64,000 nt of DNA from NCBI GenBank assembly GCA_028285005.1, contig JANQQP010000044.1:1-64000 (forward strand), in the 5' to 3' direction. Each line of letters starts with the position of its first letter. Within the stretch, counting starts at the first letter, position 1. Under the pieces are notes generated by a model. It was not told where the DNA came from, ran no database searches, and worked only from the letters and a program-made list of their open reading frames with translations. A program made the position numbers and the translations under genes. The DNA is from Dehalococcoidia bacterium (lineage in GTDB: Bacteria; Chloroflexota; Dehalococcoidia; Lucifugimonadales; Lucifugimonadaceae). Positions 42,860-51,017 of this stretch are shown here, piece after piece.

Positions 42860-43759
42860 GTGAGCAGCTCTTCACAAAACAGAACGACTCCGATCAAGTA
42901 CCTCGGCGTCGGATATCAGTCGCAGGATGTCCACGTGCGGGCTGATGGCGAGCGGTCTGAGCCCGAGCATGGCGGCGCATCTCTCTACACTGCTCTGACT
43001 GCGTGGATGCTGACTGGCGAGCGCGTTGCCGTGCTCTCTTCCACGGGTCCCAACGCCAGAAGCGCCGATGACCCCAACTCAGCACAGGGCAATCTTGAGA
43101 CCAGTTCGGATCCGGACGGCGTACAGACGGTCTTCGAAGACTGGATTGACGGCGATTTCAGGAAGCAGCGCCTGGTTAGCAAGGCTCCGGCGCTCGACTC
43201 AAGCTTCGGCGTGCTGGGCCAGCGTGCGAGGAACGCATCGACGGTCTTTGCGGGCCCGCTGCTGGATGAGTTGCCACTGGATTGCCGGAGCTGGTTCTGG
43301 ACCGATTTCGCATGCCTGATTCCGCAAGGATGGTTCCGAGATGTTGGCCCGGACGGGCAGATCGCGCTAGTCGCTCCGGACGTCTCGAAGATCACGGGGC
43401 CGTGGGACCTGATCGTGCTGTCCAGCGACGAGGCGCTAATCGCTGGTGATCTGGCCGACTGGATGCGCATTACGAGGATCCTCGCGGTAACACGAGGCAG
43501 CTCAGGCGCGACGGTGTTCGCCGACGGGGACGAGCACCAGATCGCGGCGGTCGAGGCTCCCGAGGTTGTGGATACGACGGGCGCGGGAGACGTCTGGACC
43601 GCAGCCTTCGCCATTCGCTACGGCGAGACCCGCAACATTGAGCAGGCAGGTAGGTTCGCTTCGGCCGCTGCGGCTATCTGCGTAAGCAGGATGGGGCTGA
43701 GCGGCGTTCCTGAGTCGAGACAAGAAGTTGAGGACCTGCTTGCGGCTACCCGCAGCTAA
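42860..43759 (+). CDS. PfkB-family carbohydrate/nucleoside kinase
   Basis: Ribokinase-like (PfkB) kinase of about 299 residues from GTG 42860. The C-terminal anion-hole and catalytic motif DTTGAGDVWTAAF is clear, with probable catalytic base Asp244. The N-terminal PfkB motif is shortened (EHGGASLYTALTAWML). Substrates in the family range from fructose phosphates to nucleosides and pseudouridine, and none can be chosen here. A TAAGAT -10-like element at 42843-42848 lies just before the GTG, so the message may be leaderless. A longer frame from 42653 lies within purK and is rejected. The stop overlaps the convergent thioredoxin gene by 4 bases. Confidence 0.82.
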   Translation: MSSSSQNRTTPIKYLGVGYQSQDVHVRADGERSEPEHGGASLYTALTAWMLTGERVAVLSSTGPNARSADDPNSAQGNLETSSDPDGVQTVFEDWIDGDFRKQRLVSKAPALDSSFGVLGQRARNASTVFAGPLLDELPLDCRSWFWTDFACLIPQGWFRDVGPDGQIALVAPDVSKITGPWDLIVLSSDEALIAGDLADWMRITRILAVTRGSSGATVFADGDEHQIAAVEAPEVVDTTGAGDVWTAAFAIRYGETRNIEQAGRFASAAAAICVSRMGLSGVPESRQEVEDLLAATRS

Positions 43760-44289
43760 CTGAGCCCGAGCGCTTCCAGCGCTTCGCCCTTGTCGAGTAT
43801 CGAACCTGTCTGTCGCCAGACCTCCTGTCCGAGATCGTTGAATACGATGAACGTGGGCGTTGAGAAGGCGTTGTACTCGCGCATCAATGGGATGGCGAGA
43901 CCGTCCTGTACGTTCAGCTTGAGTACCTGAGCGCGATCACCGATTTCGGATGTGAGGCTCTTGACGTTCGGCTCGCTGGCCAGACACATGGTGCATGTGT
44001 TGGAGAAGAACTCGACGAATACTGGCTGGCCGGATGCGAGGACCTGGTGGGCTTCATCGGTGGATGCGACGGTGCTGCCGCCGGGCCTGAGTAGTGTGAA
44101 GCCGATGAGTGCTAAAACCAGCACTGTGGAATAGAGCGGAATGCGGACGCGCCACCGTTTGATCGGCAGCAGCAGGAACATCGACAGTAGGAGCACCGGA
44201 AAGGCGATCACCAGCGAGTATGAGTTGAGTGTCTCTGTGAACGACAATTCTTCGTCCTGTCTGGAAGGCAGACTGGCCGGATTCGGCAC
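43756..44289 (-). CDS. Membrane-anchored thioredoxin-like protein
   Basis: 177 residues from GTG 44289 (AAAGG about 6 bases upstream). Two hydrophobic segments (about 25-42 and 50-68) precede a thioredoxin domain with the active site CTMC (Cys99, Cys102) in VEFFSNTCTMC and a cis-proline-like STPTF. It is probably a membrane-tethered thiol-disulfide protein facing the outside of the cell. The partner is unknown. Stops of this gene and the PfkB gene overlap. Confidence 0.87.
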   Translation of the reverse strand: MPNPASLPSRQDEELSFTETLNSYSLVIAFPVLLLSMFLLLPIKRWRVRIPLYSTVLVLALIGFTLLRPGGSTVASTDEAHQVLASGQPVFVEFFSNTCTMCLASEPNVKSLTSEIGDRAQVLKLNVQDGLAIPLMREYNAFSTPTFIVFNDLGQEVWRQTGSILDKGEALEALGLS

Positions 44290-44363
44290 AGCGAGCCTTT
44301 GTTAATACACTTCGCCGGTATCGCACGGATTCGCCGGGTGCATGAAATACCGCTGAATATGAG

Positions 44364-44780
44364 ATGAACTTTCTGCTCAGACCGTTTCTGGCGATCAACA
44401 ATGCGTTCGTGCGTCGGCTGTTGCAGAGCCCTTTTCACAGGCTGCTTAGCGGCAATGTCGTCCTGCTATCGGTGATCGGGCGGAAGAGCGGACGAACCTA
44501 TCTGGTGCCGGTGAATTACAAGCTCATGCCGGGTGGGATTTCGGTGCTGACATATCGCCGGCGGCTATGGTGGCGGAACCTGTGGGGTGTGGATGAGGTC
44601 AAGGCGCGCTTTCGAGGCAGCTGGGTGATGATGTCGCCTGAGCTGGTTGCGGATGACCTGGAAGCGATCGGGCAGGGACTGGTTGAGCGCGGCTGGGTGC
44701 GGAGGTCGATGTTTCGTGCGAAGGCAAAAGAGAGCGTGCTGATCAGGCTGCGGTTTAAGGACGGTTTGCAGGCTGAGTGA
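44364..44780 (+). CDS. Nitroreductase/quinone reductase family protein (Ddn-like split beta-barrel)
   Basis: 138 residues. LLSVIGRKSGRTYLVPVNY matches the signature region of the deazaflavin-dependent nitroreductase (Ddn/DUF385) family, which uses F420-type or flavin cofactors in a split beta-barrel. The rest (WWRNLWGVDEVKARFRGSW) is consistent. The cofactor is not proven, and no F420 synthesis genes are in the window. It lies 42 bases upstream of the methyltransferase and may be co-transcribed with it. Confidence 0.75.
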   Translation: MNFLLRPFLAINNAFVRRLLQSPFHRLLSGNVVLLSVIGRKSGRTYLVPVNYKLMPGGISVLTYRRRLWWRNLWGVDEVKARFRGSWVMMSPELVADDLEAIGQGLVERGWVRRSMFRAKAKESVLIRLRFKDGLQAE

Positions 44781-44822
44781 CGGCTGGATGACAAGAGCTG
44801 GCAAGAAAGACTTGAGAGAGCT

Positions 44823-45875
44823 TTGAACGAGACGAAAGTTACCCGATTCCGGGAGCGCATCGGTGAGATCTATGTCGGTGCGGCGCTCACCCTGATGATC
44901 GATATCGGGTTCCGCACAGGCCTCTGGGAGGCTGCAGCGAAGGGCCCAGCGACGAGTGAGCAGCTGGCCGAGCGGGCCGGTCTCGAGGAGCGGTACGTGC
45001 GGGAATGGCTCGGAGCCGTCACTACCGGCGGCATCGCTGACTACGACTCCGATACGGAGATGTACTCGCTGCCAGAAGAACATGCAGTCAGTCTGACGGG
45101 CGATGGCGCCTCAAACCGGGCGGTGAATGCGGGGCTCCTGACTTATCTCGGAAAGCACGTTGACCCCGTTGTGACGGTATTTCGCGAGGGCGGAGGCGTG
45201 CCGTATTCACGCTACCGACCAGAGTTCACTTCACTGATGGACCAACGGTTCAGGCGTGAGTACAACGAGATGCTGTTCGACGGCTATATCAGGGCAGTTC
45301 CGGGGCTTGAGGAACGGTTGATGGCGGGCATCAGGGTTTGTGATGTTGGCTGCGGCACCGGACACAACCTGAACTTGATGGCGGCCGAGTACCCGGCGTC
45401 GACCTTCACCGGATTCGACATCGCTGCCGATGCGATCGAACTGGCGAATGCTGAGGCGGCCGAGATGGGCCTGAGCAACGTCGCGTTCGAGGTGCAAGAC
45501 GCAACCGCGCTCCCCGGCGATCTAACCTTCGACCTCATGACGACCTTTGATGCTATTCACGACCAGGCGAATCCACAGGGAGCGCTGAACGAAATTGGCC
45601 GGAGCCTCGCCGCAGACGGCGTTTACCTGATGATCGATATCGATGCGTCGAGCGACCTGAAGAACAACATCGGCAACCCACTGGCGCCCTACCTGTACAG
45701 CGTAAGCACGATGCACTGCATGACCGTTTCGCTGGCCGAAGGCGGCGCCGGGCTCGGGACGGTTTGGGGGCGAGAGCTGGCTCTGGAGATGCTGTCTGAA
45801 GCAGGGCTCACGCAGGTCGAGATCCTAGAGTCCTCGAACCCCACGAACGCGATCTACGTCTGCCGCAAGGGCTAG
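44823..45875 (+). CDS. Class I SAM-dependent methyltransferase with N-terminal winged helix
   Basis: 350 residues. An N-terminal helical/winged-helix part (about 20-90: DIGFRTGLWEAAAKGPATSEQLA, then YVREWLGAVTTGG) precedes a Rossmann methyltransferase domain with SAM motif I VCDVGCGTGHN (172-182) and the acidic TGFDIA. The layout resembles small-molecule O-methyltransferases and the Rv2258c-like group. The start is TTG 44823. The substrate is unknown. A strong hairpin follows 17 bases after the stop. Confidence 0.85.
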   Translation: MNETKVTRFRERIGEIYVGAALTLMIDIGFRTGLWEAAAKGPATSEQLAERAGLEERYVREWLGAVTTGGIADYDSDTEMYSLPEEHAVSLTGDGASNRAVNAGLLTYLGKHVDPVVTVFREGGGVPYSRYRPEFTSLMDQRFRREYNEMLFDGYIRAVPGLEERLMAGIRVCDVGCGTGHNLNLMAAEYPASTFTGFDIAADAIELANAEAAEMGLSNVAFEVQDATALPGDLTFDLMTTFDAIHDQANPQGALNEIGRSLAADGVYLMIDIDASSDLKNNIGNPLAPYLYSVSTMHCMTVSLAEGGAGLGTVWGRELALEMLSEAGLTQVEILESSNPTNAIYVCRKG

Positions 45876-45892
45876 ACCCAGGACGCGACGAA

Positions 45893-45914
45893 CCCCGGGG
45901 CTTTCACCCCGGGG
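45893..45914. terminator. GC-rich hairpin between convergent genes
   Basis: CCCCGGGG (45893-45900), loop CTTTCA, CCCCGGGG (45907-45914). Perfect 8-bp GC stem in the 62-base gap between the methyltransferase and nirK stops. It is likely a shared bidirectional terminator, though no T run follows on either strand. Confidence 0.65.
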
Positions 45915-45937
45915 CTCGGATTCGATCGATCTGTTGC

Positions 45938-47146
45938 TCAGTTGATCGGGTGTGGCGCTTCGACCTGCTCCATCAGGTCGTCGTTCCAGTCGCCGTCAAC
46001 GTTGATGTGCAGAGCGGCGCCCAACTGAACCGCCTCGATCAGGTTGTGGTTCAGGTAGACGTAGAGTCCCGGTTGTCTGAATTCGTAGAGTGCAGCAACC
46101 GCCGCGCCTCCCGGCACAAACCAGGTCTCGAGTCCGGTCGCGGGAGTGTCCGCGAAGGATCCGCCTCTCCACACAAGGTCACCGTGACCGCCAATCAGGT
46201 GCGGCCGGGAGTCCCGGTTTGCCTGCGAGTGGATGAACAGCACCTTGTCGCCAACGCTTGCTGACAGGGCGTTTTCGCCGGTTAGCGCCCCGACTGCGCC
46301 GTTGAATACGACGTGCGTCGGGATCAGGCCCTCCATGACCTCGATCATGTCGGTCAGTCCGGTCACAGGGCTCGGGTACTCCTTGTAGTTGCCGTCCTCA
46401 TCCTGCGGGATGTAGTAGTCCTGCTCGCCGATGTGGAAGGCCTTGTCGTACGTCACCAACTGGCCCTCGGCGTCCTTCAGGCCGTCACGAGGCAGAACCA
46501 TGATCGCCCCGTTCATGCCGGAGACGACGTGGAACGGGATCATTACACCGCCTGGAGCACAGTGGTAGACGAACACACCAGGCTTAACCGCCTGGAACCT
46601 GAGAACAACCTCCTCACCAGGATTGACGAGGGTCAGTTCGCCTCCGCCCAATGCACCGGTGGCAGCGTGGAAGTCGATGTTGTGCTGCAGAGAGTTCGAA
46701 GCCGGGTTGACGAGCGTGAGTTCGACCCAGTCGTACTGGTGGACGACGATCATCGGACCCGGGACGCTCCCGTTGAAGGTCATGGCCCAGATCTTGGTGC
46801 CATCAGGGGCGATATCGATCAGTTTCTCTTCGATCTCCATCCTCACCTGAACGACTTTGGGGGCGCCGTTGGCGACCTGCTGGTGGACCGGCAGGTTCGG
46901 AGGAGCGACGAGTTCTTGCGTGACGCGTGCGAGCCCGTCGGGGCTCGTGACGGGCGTTGCTGTTGGCTGCTGAGCTGGGCCGTTGGCGTCTGCGCTGTCG
47001 CCATCGGAGCTACAGCCTGCGATCAGCATGATCGCCACTACTGCCAATGAAACTAAGAGCAGCAGCCGGGGATGCTTCTTGCCCACATGGCTCGCGATAG
47101 AGCTCTTTTTCAGATCGTACTTACCGAAGTCAGTGTCGGTACTCAT
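45938..47146 (-). CDS. nirK: Copper-containing nitrite reductase, lipoprotein form
   Basis: CuNiR of 402 residues that reduces nitrite to nitric oxide. Type 1 copper ligands are His155, Cys196, His206 and Met211 ([18 protein letters not shown]). Type 2 copper ligands are His160, His195 and probably His367 (YLNHNLIEA). The active-site Asp158 (HNIDFH) and His316 ([11 protein letters not shown]) are present. The N-terminus has an unusually long cytosolic part, a membrane stretch and the lipobox LIAGC (Cys45), so the enzyme is tethered outside the membrane. AGGAGGG precedes the ATG. A divergent Crp/Fnr-type regulator follows upstream, which suggests control by oxygen or nitrogen oxides. Confidence 0.94.
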   Translation of the reverse strand: MSTDTDFGKYDLKKSSIASHVGKKHPRLLLLVSLAVVAIMLIAGCSSDGDSADANGPAQQPTATPVTSPDGLARVTQELVAPPNLPVHQQVANGAPKVVQVRMEIEEKLIDIAPDGTKIWAMTFNGSVPGPMIVVHQYDWVELTLVNPASNSLQHNIDFHAATGALGGGELTLVNPGEEVVLRFQAVKPGVFVYHCAPGGVMIPFHVVSGMNGAIMVLPRDGLKDAEGQLVTYDKAFHIGEQDYYIPQDEDGNYKEYPSPVTGLTDMIEVMEGLIPTHVVFNGAVGALTGENALSASVGDKVLFIHSQANRDSRPHLIGGHGDLVWRGGSFADTPATGLETWFVPGGAAVAALYEFRQPGLYVYLNHNLIEAVQLGAALHINVDGDWNDDLMEQVEAPHPIN

Positions 47147-47356
47147 TCGGTCCCTCCTGTGATTCCGTCAAGTCGCCTGGCGAATAGCCTTGGCGCTTGT
47201 TGGTTTCGGCGGGTCAGCACACTGATTTACTTACACTTGAACTTGAACGCCCACGACCTGCCGGTGAGGAACCCACGAACGAACCGGTCTTGGACCGTTG
47301 CCCAATCATCTCGTGAATTCCGTCACAATAGCGACGTTAGATGATGTAATCGAATG

Positions 47357-47367
47357 TGTCAGTGACA
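47357..47367. promoter_or_regulatory. Candidate Crp/Fnr-type palindrome
   Basis: TGTCAGTGACA is a perfect palindrome about a central G. It lies 56-66 bases before the regulator's start and in the divergent gap shared with nirK. The half-sites resemble Crp/Fnr family boxes but are closer together than usual, so the assignment is tentative. Confidence 0.4.
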
Positions 47368-47422
47368 TAGATCACAGCACGTGCGAGGATTTGGTCGCAG
47401 GATGTGTCTTGAGGAGATGTAA

Positions 47423-48103
47423 TTGCCAGCGCTCAGCGCAGAAACGCTACGGATTTCGTCTTACTTCCTCGAACTCACTGACGCTGAGTTGGAGTGGGTC
47501 AGGCGCAACACCGAGCTGCGTCGCGCCGCTGCAGACTCGATGATCCTTCTCGAGGGAGCAGAGTCGCCCGGGCTGTTGATCGTGCTGTCGGGTTCAGTGA
47601 AGGTCTGCCGCATCGCGCCGTCGGGGCGCGAGCAGGTTCTTCGCATCGCAAACGCAGGTGAGTCGCTGAACGACGTTCCGGTGTTCGACGGCGGAACCTG
47701 CCCATCAACCGTGATAGCGCTGGAGGATAGCGAGGTTCTGGTTGTTCCAGCGCCAGTGTTTCGCGAGTTGTTGTCCAGGCACAGCAGCATCGCCGTTGAA
47801 CTTCTCCAGACCTTCGCTTCACGCCTGCGGAAAGTGACAATGCTCGCCACCGACCTGACTCTCCTGGACGTGACTGGCCGAGTGGCGAAGACGCTTACGA
47901 CCTACACCGATCTCTCCGGATCGGACGAATTCACACTCAATCAGTACGAACTAGCGTCAATCGTCGGCGCCAGGCGAGAAGTGGTGGCTCGCTCGTTGAA
48001 GACTCTCGAGGACGAAGGTGCCGTAGCGCGACGCCACGGGCATGTACTCGTGCAAGACCGGGCCAGGCTTTCACAGATTGCCGGAGATACCGCAGACGAT
48101 TAG
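47423..48103 (+). CDS. Crp/Fnr-family transcriptional regulator
   Basis: 226 residues from TTG 47423, which follows AGGAG (47412-47416). A cyclic-nucleotide-binding type barrel (about 20-115) and a long helix lead to a winged HTH (about 160-215: FTLNQYELASIVGARREVVARSLKTLEDEG). The N-terminal cysteine cluster of true Fnr is absent, so it does not hold an oxygen-sensing 4Fe-4S cluster. A Dnr/NnrR-like nitric oxide sensor controlling the divergent nirK is a reasonable inference from position. Confidence 0.9.
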   Translation: MPALSAETLRISSYFLELTDAELEWVRRNTELRRAAADSMILLEGAESPGLLIVLSGSVKVCRIAPSGREQVLRIANAGESLNDVPVFDGGTCPSTVIALEDSEVLVVPAPVFRELLSRHSSIAVELLQTFASRLRKVTMLATDLTLLDVTGRVAKTLTTYTDLSGSDEFTLNQYELASIVGARREVVARSLKTLEDEGAVARRHGHVLVQDRARLSQIAGDTADD

Positions 48104-48123
48104 CGGGATCTGAGGTCTGGCGT

Positions 48124-48630
48124 TCACTTTTTGATGTGCTTCAGCAGGCCTTCGGGATCGGCCCATTCGTCCGGAACCCTGATTGCCAGAACCTCGCCGT
48201 CGCAGGTCATCTCATCCTCGTATGAGAAGAGTTGCACTGAGAGGTTCGTCTTTCTGCTGGTCGAACCGGTGATCTTCGACCTGACGGTGATCGGTCCGGC
48301 GATCGGTGTGGGCAGTCGGTAGTTGACGTGCAACGAGCCGGTTGCGTACCAGATTTTTGGACCTTCACCGACCTCGCGACCGTCACGCCGGTACGCGGCA
48401 GCGATAGCTGTGCAGACACAGTGGCAGTCGATCACAGATGCGATGATGCCGCCGTTCATCACATCCGGCGGCATTGCGGCGTGGTGCGGCTGAGGCTCGA
48501 AGATGCAGACAGACTCGTCGCCGTCCCAGAAGCTCTTGATGCGCAGGCCCTTCTCGTTCCACGCGCCGCAACCGAAGCAGTGGTTGCCGTGCAAGCCGTC
48601 CTGAAAGTAGGTCTTGTCTGACGTGGTCAA
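48124..48630 (-). CDS. PaaI-like hotdog thioesterase
   Basis: 168 residues from TTG 48630, which follows GGAG at 7 bases. Hotdog-fold acyl-CoA thioesterase of the PaaI group, with the small N-terminal HCFGCGAWNEKGLRI motif (Cys18, Cys21) seen in a common subgroup, and the core PPDVMNGGIIASVIDCHCV. The longer frame to 48798 overlaps the divergent MFS gene and is rejected. The acyl substrate is unknown. Confidence 0.87.
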   Translation of the reverse strand: MTTSDKTYFQDGLHGNHCFGCGAWNEKGLRIKSFWDGDESVCIFEPQPHHAAMPPDVMNGGIIASVIDCHCVCTAIAAAYRRDGREVGEGPKIWYATGSLHVNYRLPTPIAGPITVRSKITGSTSRKTNLSVQLFSYEDEMTCDGEVLAIRVPDEWADPEGLLKHIKK

Positions 48631-48750
48631 GGCTGCGCTCCGAGGTTCGAACGGTTCGATTGCGTCGATTCTGGCACATGCCGACTTAAATGTGTTGCCT
48701 ATTGGAGTGTGCCCGGCACCTGGCCTCCGCCAGCTAACATCGAACCTCCG

Positions 48751-50010
48751 ATGAGCCAGAACACCGCTGCGGCACCCCCAACATTCGCATCCGAGCACGA
48801 GGAGTCGCGCGCTCGACGCAGGACGCTGCTCATAGTTTCGCTGGCGTCGCTATTCGGCCTTTCCGTCTGGTTTTCGACCAATGCGATTGCCGATGCGCTG
48901 GAGGTCGAAAAGGGGCTGAGCGAACAGGATGTCGCCTGGCTGACCATCGCCGTACAGCTTGGCTTCGTGTTCGGCACAGTGATGATCGCCATCACGAACC
49001 TGGCCGACATCCTGAATGCACGAACCCTGTTCTTCATGTCGGCCATCGGCGCCGGTGCTCTTAACCTGCTGGTGATGCCGCTCGACAACCTGCCGCTGTT
49101 GATCCTTGTGCGGTTCGGGACTGGCGCGTTCCTTGGAGGCGTCTATCCGCCTGCTATGAAGGTGCTTTCAGGCTGGTTTGTGAAGAACCGAGGGTTCGCT
49201 CTTGGAATGATGGTCGGGTCGCTAACGATTGGCTCAGGGTCGCCTCACCTGCTTAGCTCGATATTCGTCGACAACTGGCAGGCTGTGATCGTCGGCAGCT
49301 CTTTGCTGGCCTTCGCTGGGGGAGTCGCTTTGAGAGCGCTTGTCAGTGATGGGCCTTACGAAGTGCCTGCTGCGAAGTTCCGCCCCTCATCGATGCTCAC
49401 GCTGTTCACGGACCGAGGATTGCGACTGACTTTGCTCGGCTATCTCGGTCACATGTGGGAGCTGTACGCAATGTGGGCGTGGATTGGAGCGTTCATGGCC
49501 GTTGTGATCGGAGTGAGGCCGCTGATCGGCGATTCGCTCGATCTTGCGAGCGCTCTGACGTTCCTGGTTTTCTTCGTTGGAGCTATCGCCAGTCCGTTGG
49601 CAGGACTGTTGGCTGAACGGATCGGCCGGACGCTGGTGACGAGCCTGCTGATGGTACTTTCAGGCGGGATGGCCGTGTTTATCGGCTTCCTGCCCATCGA
49701 CCTGGCGCCGCTGATAGTGATCGTCGCATTGGTCTGGGGAGCGACCGTGATCTCGGACTCGGCGCAGTTCTCCACGGCTGTGACGGAGCTTTCGCCTCCT
49801 GAGTACCGCGGCACGATGCTCACTTTCCAGACCGGACTCGGCTTTCTGCTGACCGCGGGTTCAATCTGGCTGGTGCCGGTGCTTGAGGATGCGAGCGGAT
49901 GGGGAGTCGCATTCGCGGTGCTGGCGATCGGACCTGTAATCGGGACGCTGGCGATGATGCGGCTGAGACGGTTGCCGGAAGCGAAGTTACTGGCCGGCGG
50001 AAGAGGCTGA
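48751..50010 (+). CDS. MFS transporter
   Basis: Major facilitator protein of 419 residues from ATG 48751, with about twelve membrane helices. The first half has LFGLSVWFSTNAIADAL and the loop motif ARTLFF; helix 4-5 has RFGTGAFLGGVYPPAMKV. It resembles nitrate/nitrite or small anion porters of the MFS only loosely. A TAACAT element at 48735-48740 lies 10 bases before the ATG, with no ribosome site, which fits leaderless translation. Substrate and direction are unknown. Its nearness to nirK is suggestive but not proof. Confidence 0.85.
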   Translation: MSQNTAAAPPTFASEHEESRARRRTLLIVSLASLFGLSVWFSTNAIADALEVEKGLSEQDVAWLTIAVQLGFVFGTVMIAITNLADILNARTLFFMSAIGAGALNLLVMPLDNLPLLILVRFGTGAFLGGVYPPAMKVLSGWFVKNRGFALGMMVGSLTIGSGSPHLLSSIFVDNWQAVIVGSSLLAFAGGVALRALVSDGPYEVPAAKFRPSSMLTLFTDRGLRLTLLGYLGHMWELYAMWAWIGAFMAVVIGVRPLIGDSLDLASALTFLVFFVGAIASPLAGLLAERIGRTLVTSLLMVLSGGMAVFIGFLPIDLAPLIVIVALVWGATVISDSAQFSTAVTELSPPEYRGTMLTFQTGLGFLLTAGSIWLVPVLEDASGWGVAFAVLAIGPVIGTLAMMRLRRLPEAKLLAGGRG

Positions 50011-50021
50011 CCGGGTCGTGC

Positions 50022-50975
50022 TCAGCGGCTGAGTGTCGCCAGCGCTTCTTCGATGAGAGTGTCGTGTATTGCGCGGAGTTCGTCAGCTGTGATTGCCGGA
50101 TTCGAGCTGAACTCTTTGAAGGATGGCAGCCAGCGCTCGATATCCGGCATTGGCCGCCTGAGCTCCTTGAAAGACCAGAAGTCGAGGGTGTCAAGGCTCC
50201 TGCCCGTCTCTGCTCTGTACACCGTAAGAAAGTTTTCAGCAGCTTCCCGCCAGGGCTCAAAGCGGTAGTTGACGACGGCCGTAGCGACGTCGAGGCCGGG
50301 GTCGCCGATGCCGATCTCCTCGAAGTCGACCACCGCTATCAACTTATGGTCTTGCCAGAGTGTGTTGCCGGGCCAGTAGTCGCCGTGCAGGAACACGCCT
50401 TCTTCGAGTTTCGAGTCTTGCAACAAGCTGCGCATCGCGTCCCAGAGTTTTGGGCCTAGGTGATGGCCTGCGACGTACTCGGGCGGTTCCGGACTGGTGA
50501 GGGCGGCAGATTCTCTCACGTTGTAGTCCCTTAGCTCACGGCGAATTGCTGAAGGTGGCGTTACATCGTGGATGCGCGCCAGCATCAGCGCCAGTTGCGT
50601 CGTGTAGTCGACAGGGTCGCCCGGCGCCATCAACGGCTGGCCTTCTATGAAGCTGATCAGGGTTGCTGGCTCGGAGAAGATCCCGGACTCGTCAAGCCAG
50701 AGAGGCTCTGGAACCGGTATGTCGTTGTGGCGCAGCATCCGAAGCACGTCAAGTTCCAGGCGTGATGCTTCGATGTTCTCATCACGAGACCACTCGCCCC
50801 TGCGACGCAGAATCGCCTTGAAAGCCGCGCCGCTGCGATCTGTGACCTGCAGCACGTCCATGGTGCAGCCAAGGCCGCCCTCGATGCGGTTAAGGAACGT
50901 GGCTGAGCCGCCGGCCGAAAGCGACGTAGCGAGTGCGTCGACCTGCTCTTCGGTTGGCTTGGGTGCGTATTGCAT
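50022..50975 (-). CDS. Aminoglycoside-phosphotransferase-like kinase
   Basis: Protein-kinase-like phosphotransferase of 317 residues. The catalytic loop FLHGDYWPGN has Asp199 and Asn204, and the metal-binding Asp217 lies in VVDFEEIGIGDPGLD. The family phosphorylates antibiotics, choline, homoserine and other small molecules; no substrate is evident. It converges with the MFS gene (11-base gap) and is 42 bases upstream of a lipoprotein gene on the same strand. Confidence 0.88.
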   Translation of the reverse strand: MQYAPKPTEEQVDALATSLSAGGSATFLNRIEGGLGCTMDVLQVTDRSGAAFKAILRRRGEWSRDENIEASRLELDVLRMLRHNDIPVPEPLWLDESGIFSEPATLISFIEGQPLMAPGDPVDYTTQLALMLARIHDVTPPSAIRRELRDYNVRESAALTSPEPPEYVAGHHLGPKLWDAMRSLLQDSKLEEGVFLHGDYWPGNTLWQDHKLIAVVDFEEIGIGDPGLDVATAVVNYRFEPWREAAENFLTVYRAETGRSLDTLDFWSFKELRRPMPDIERWLPSFKEFSSNPAITADELRAIHDTLIEEALATLSR

Positions 50976-51017
50976 CTGAAGAGGATAGAAGCCGCAGGCT
51001 AAGGGCGGCCAAGATTG

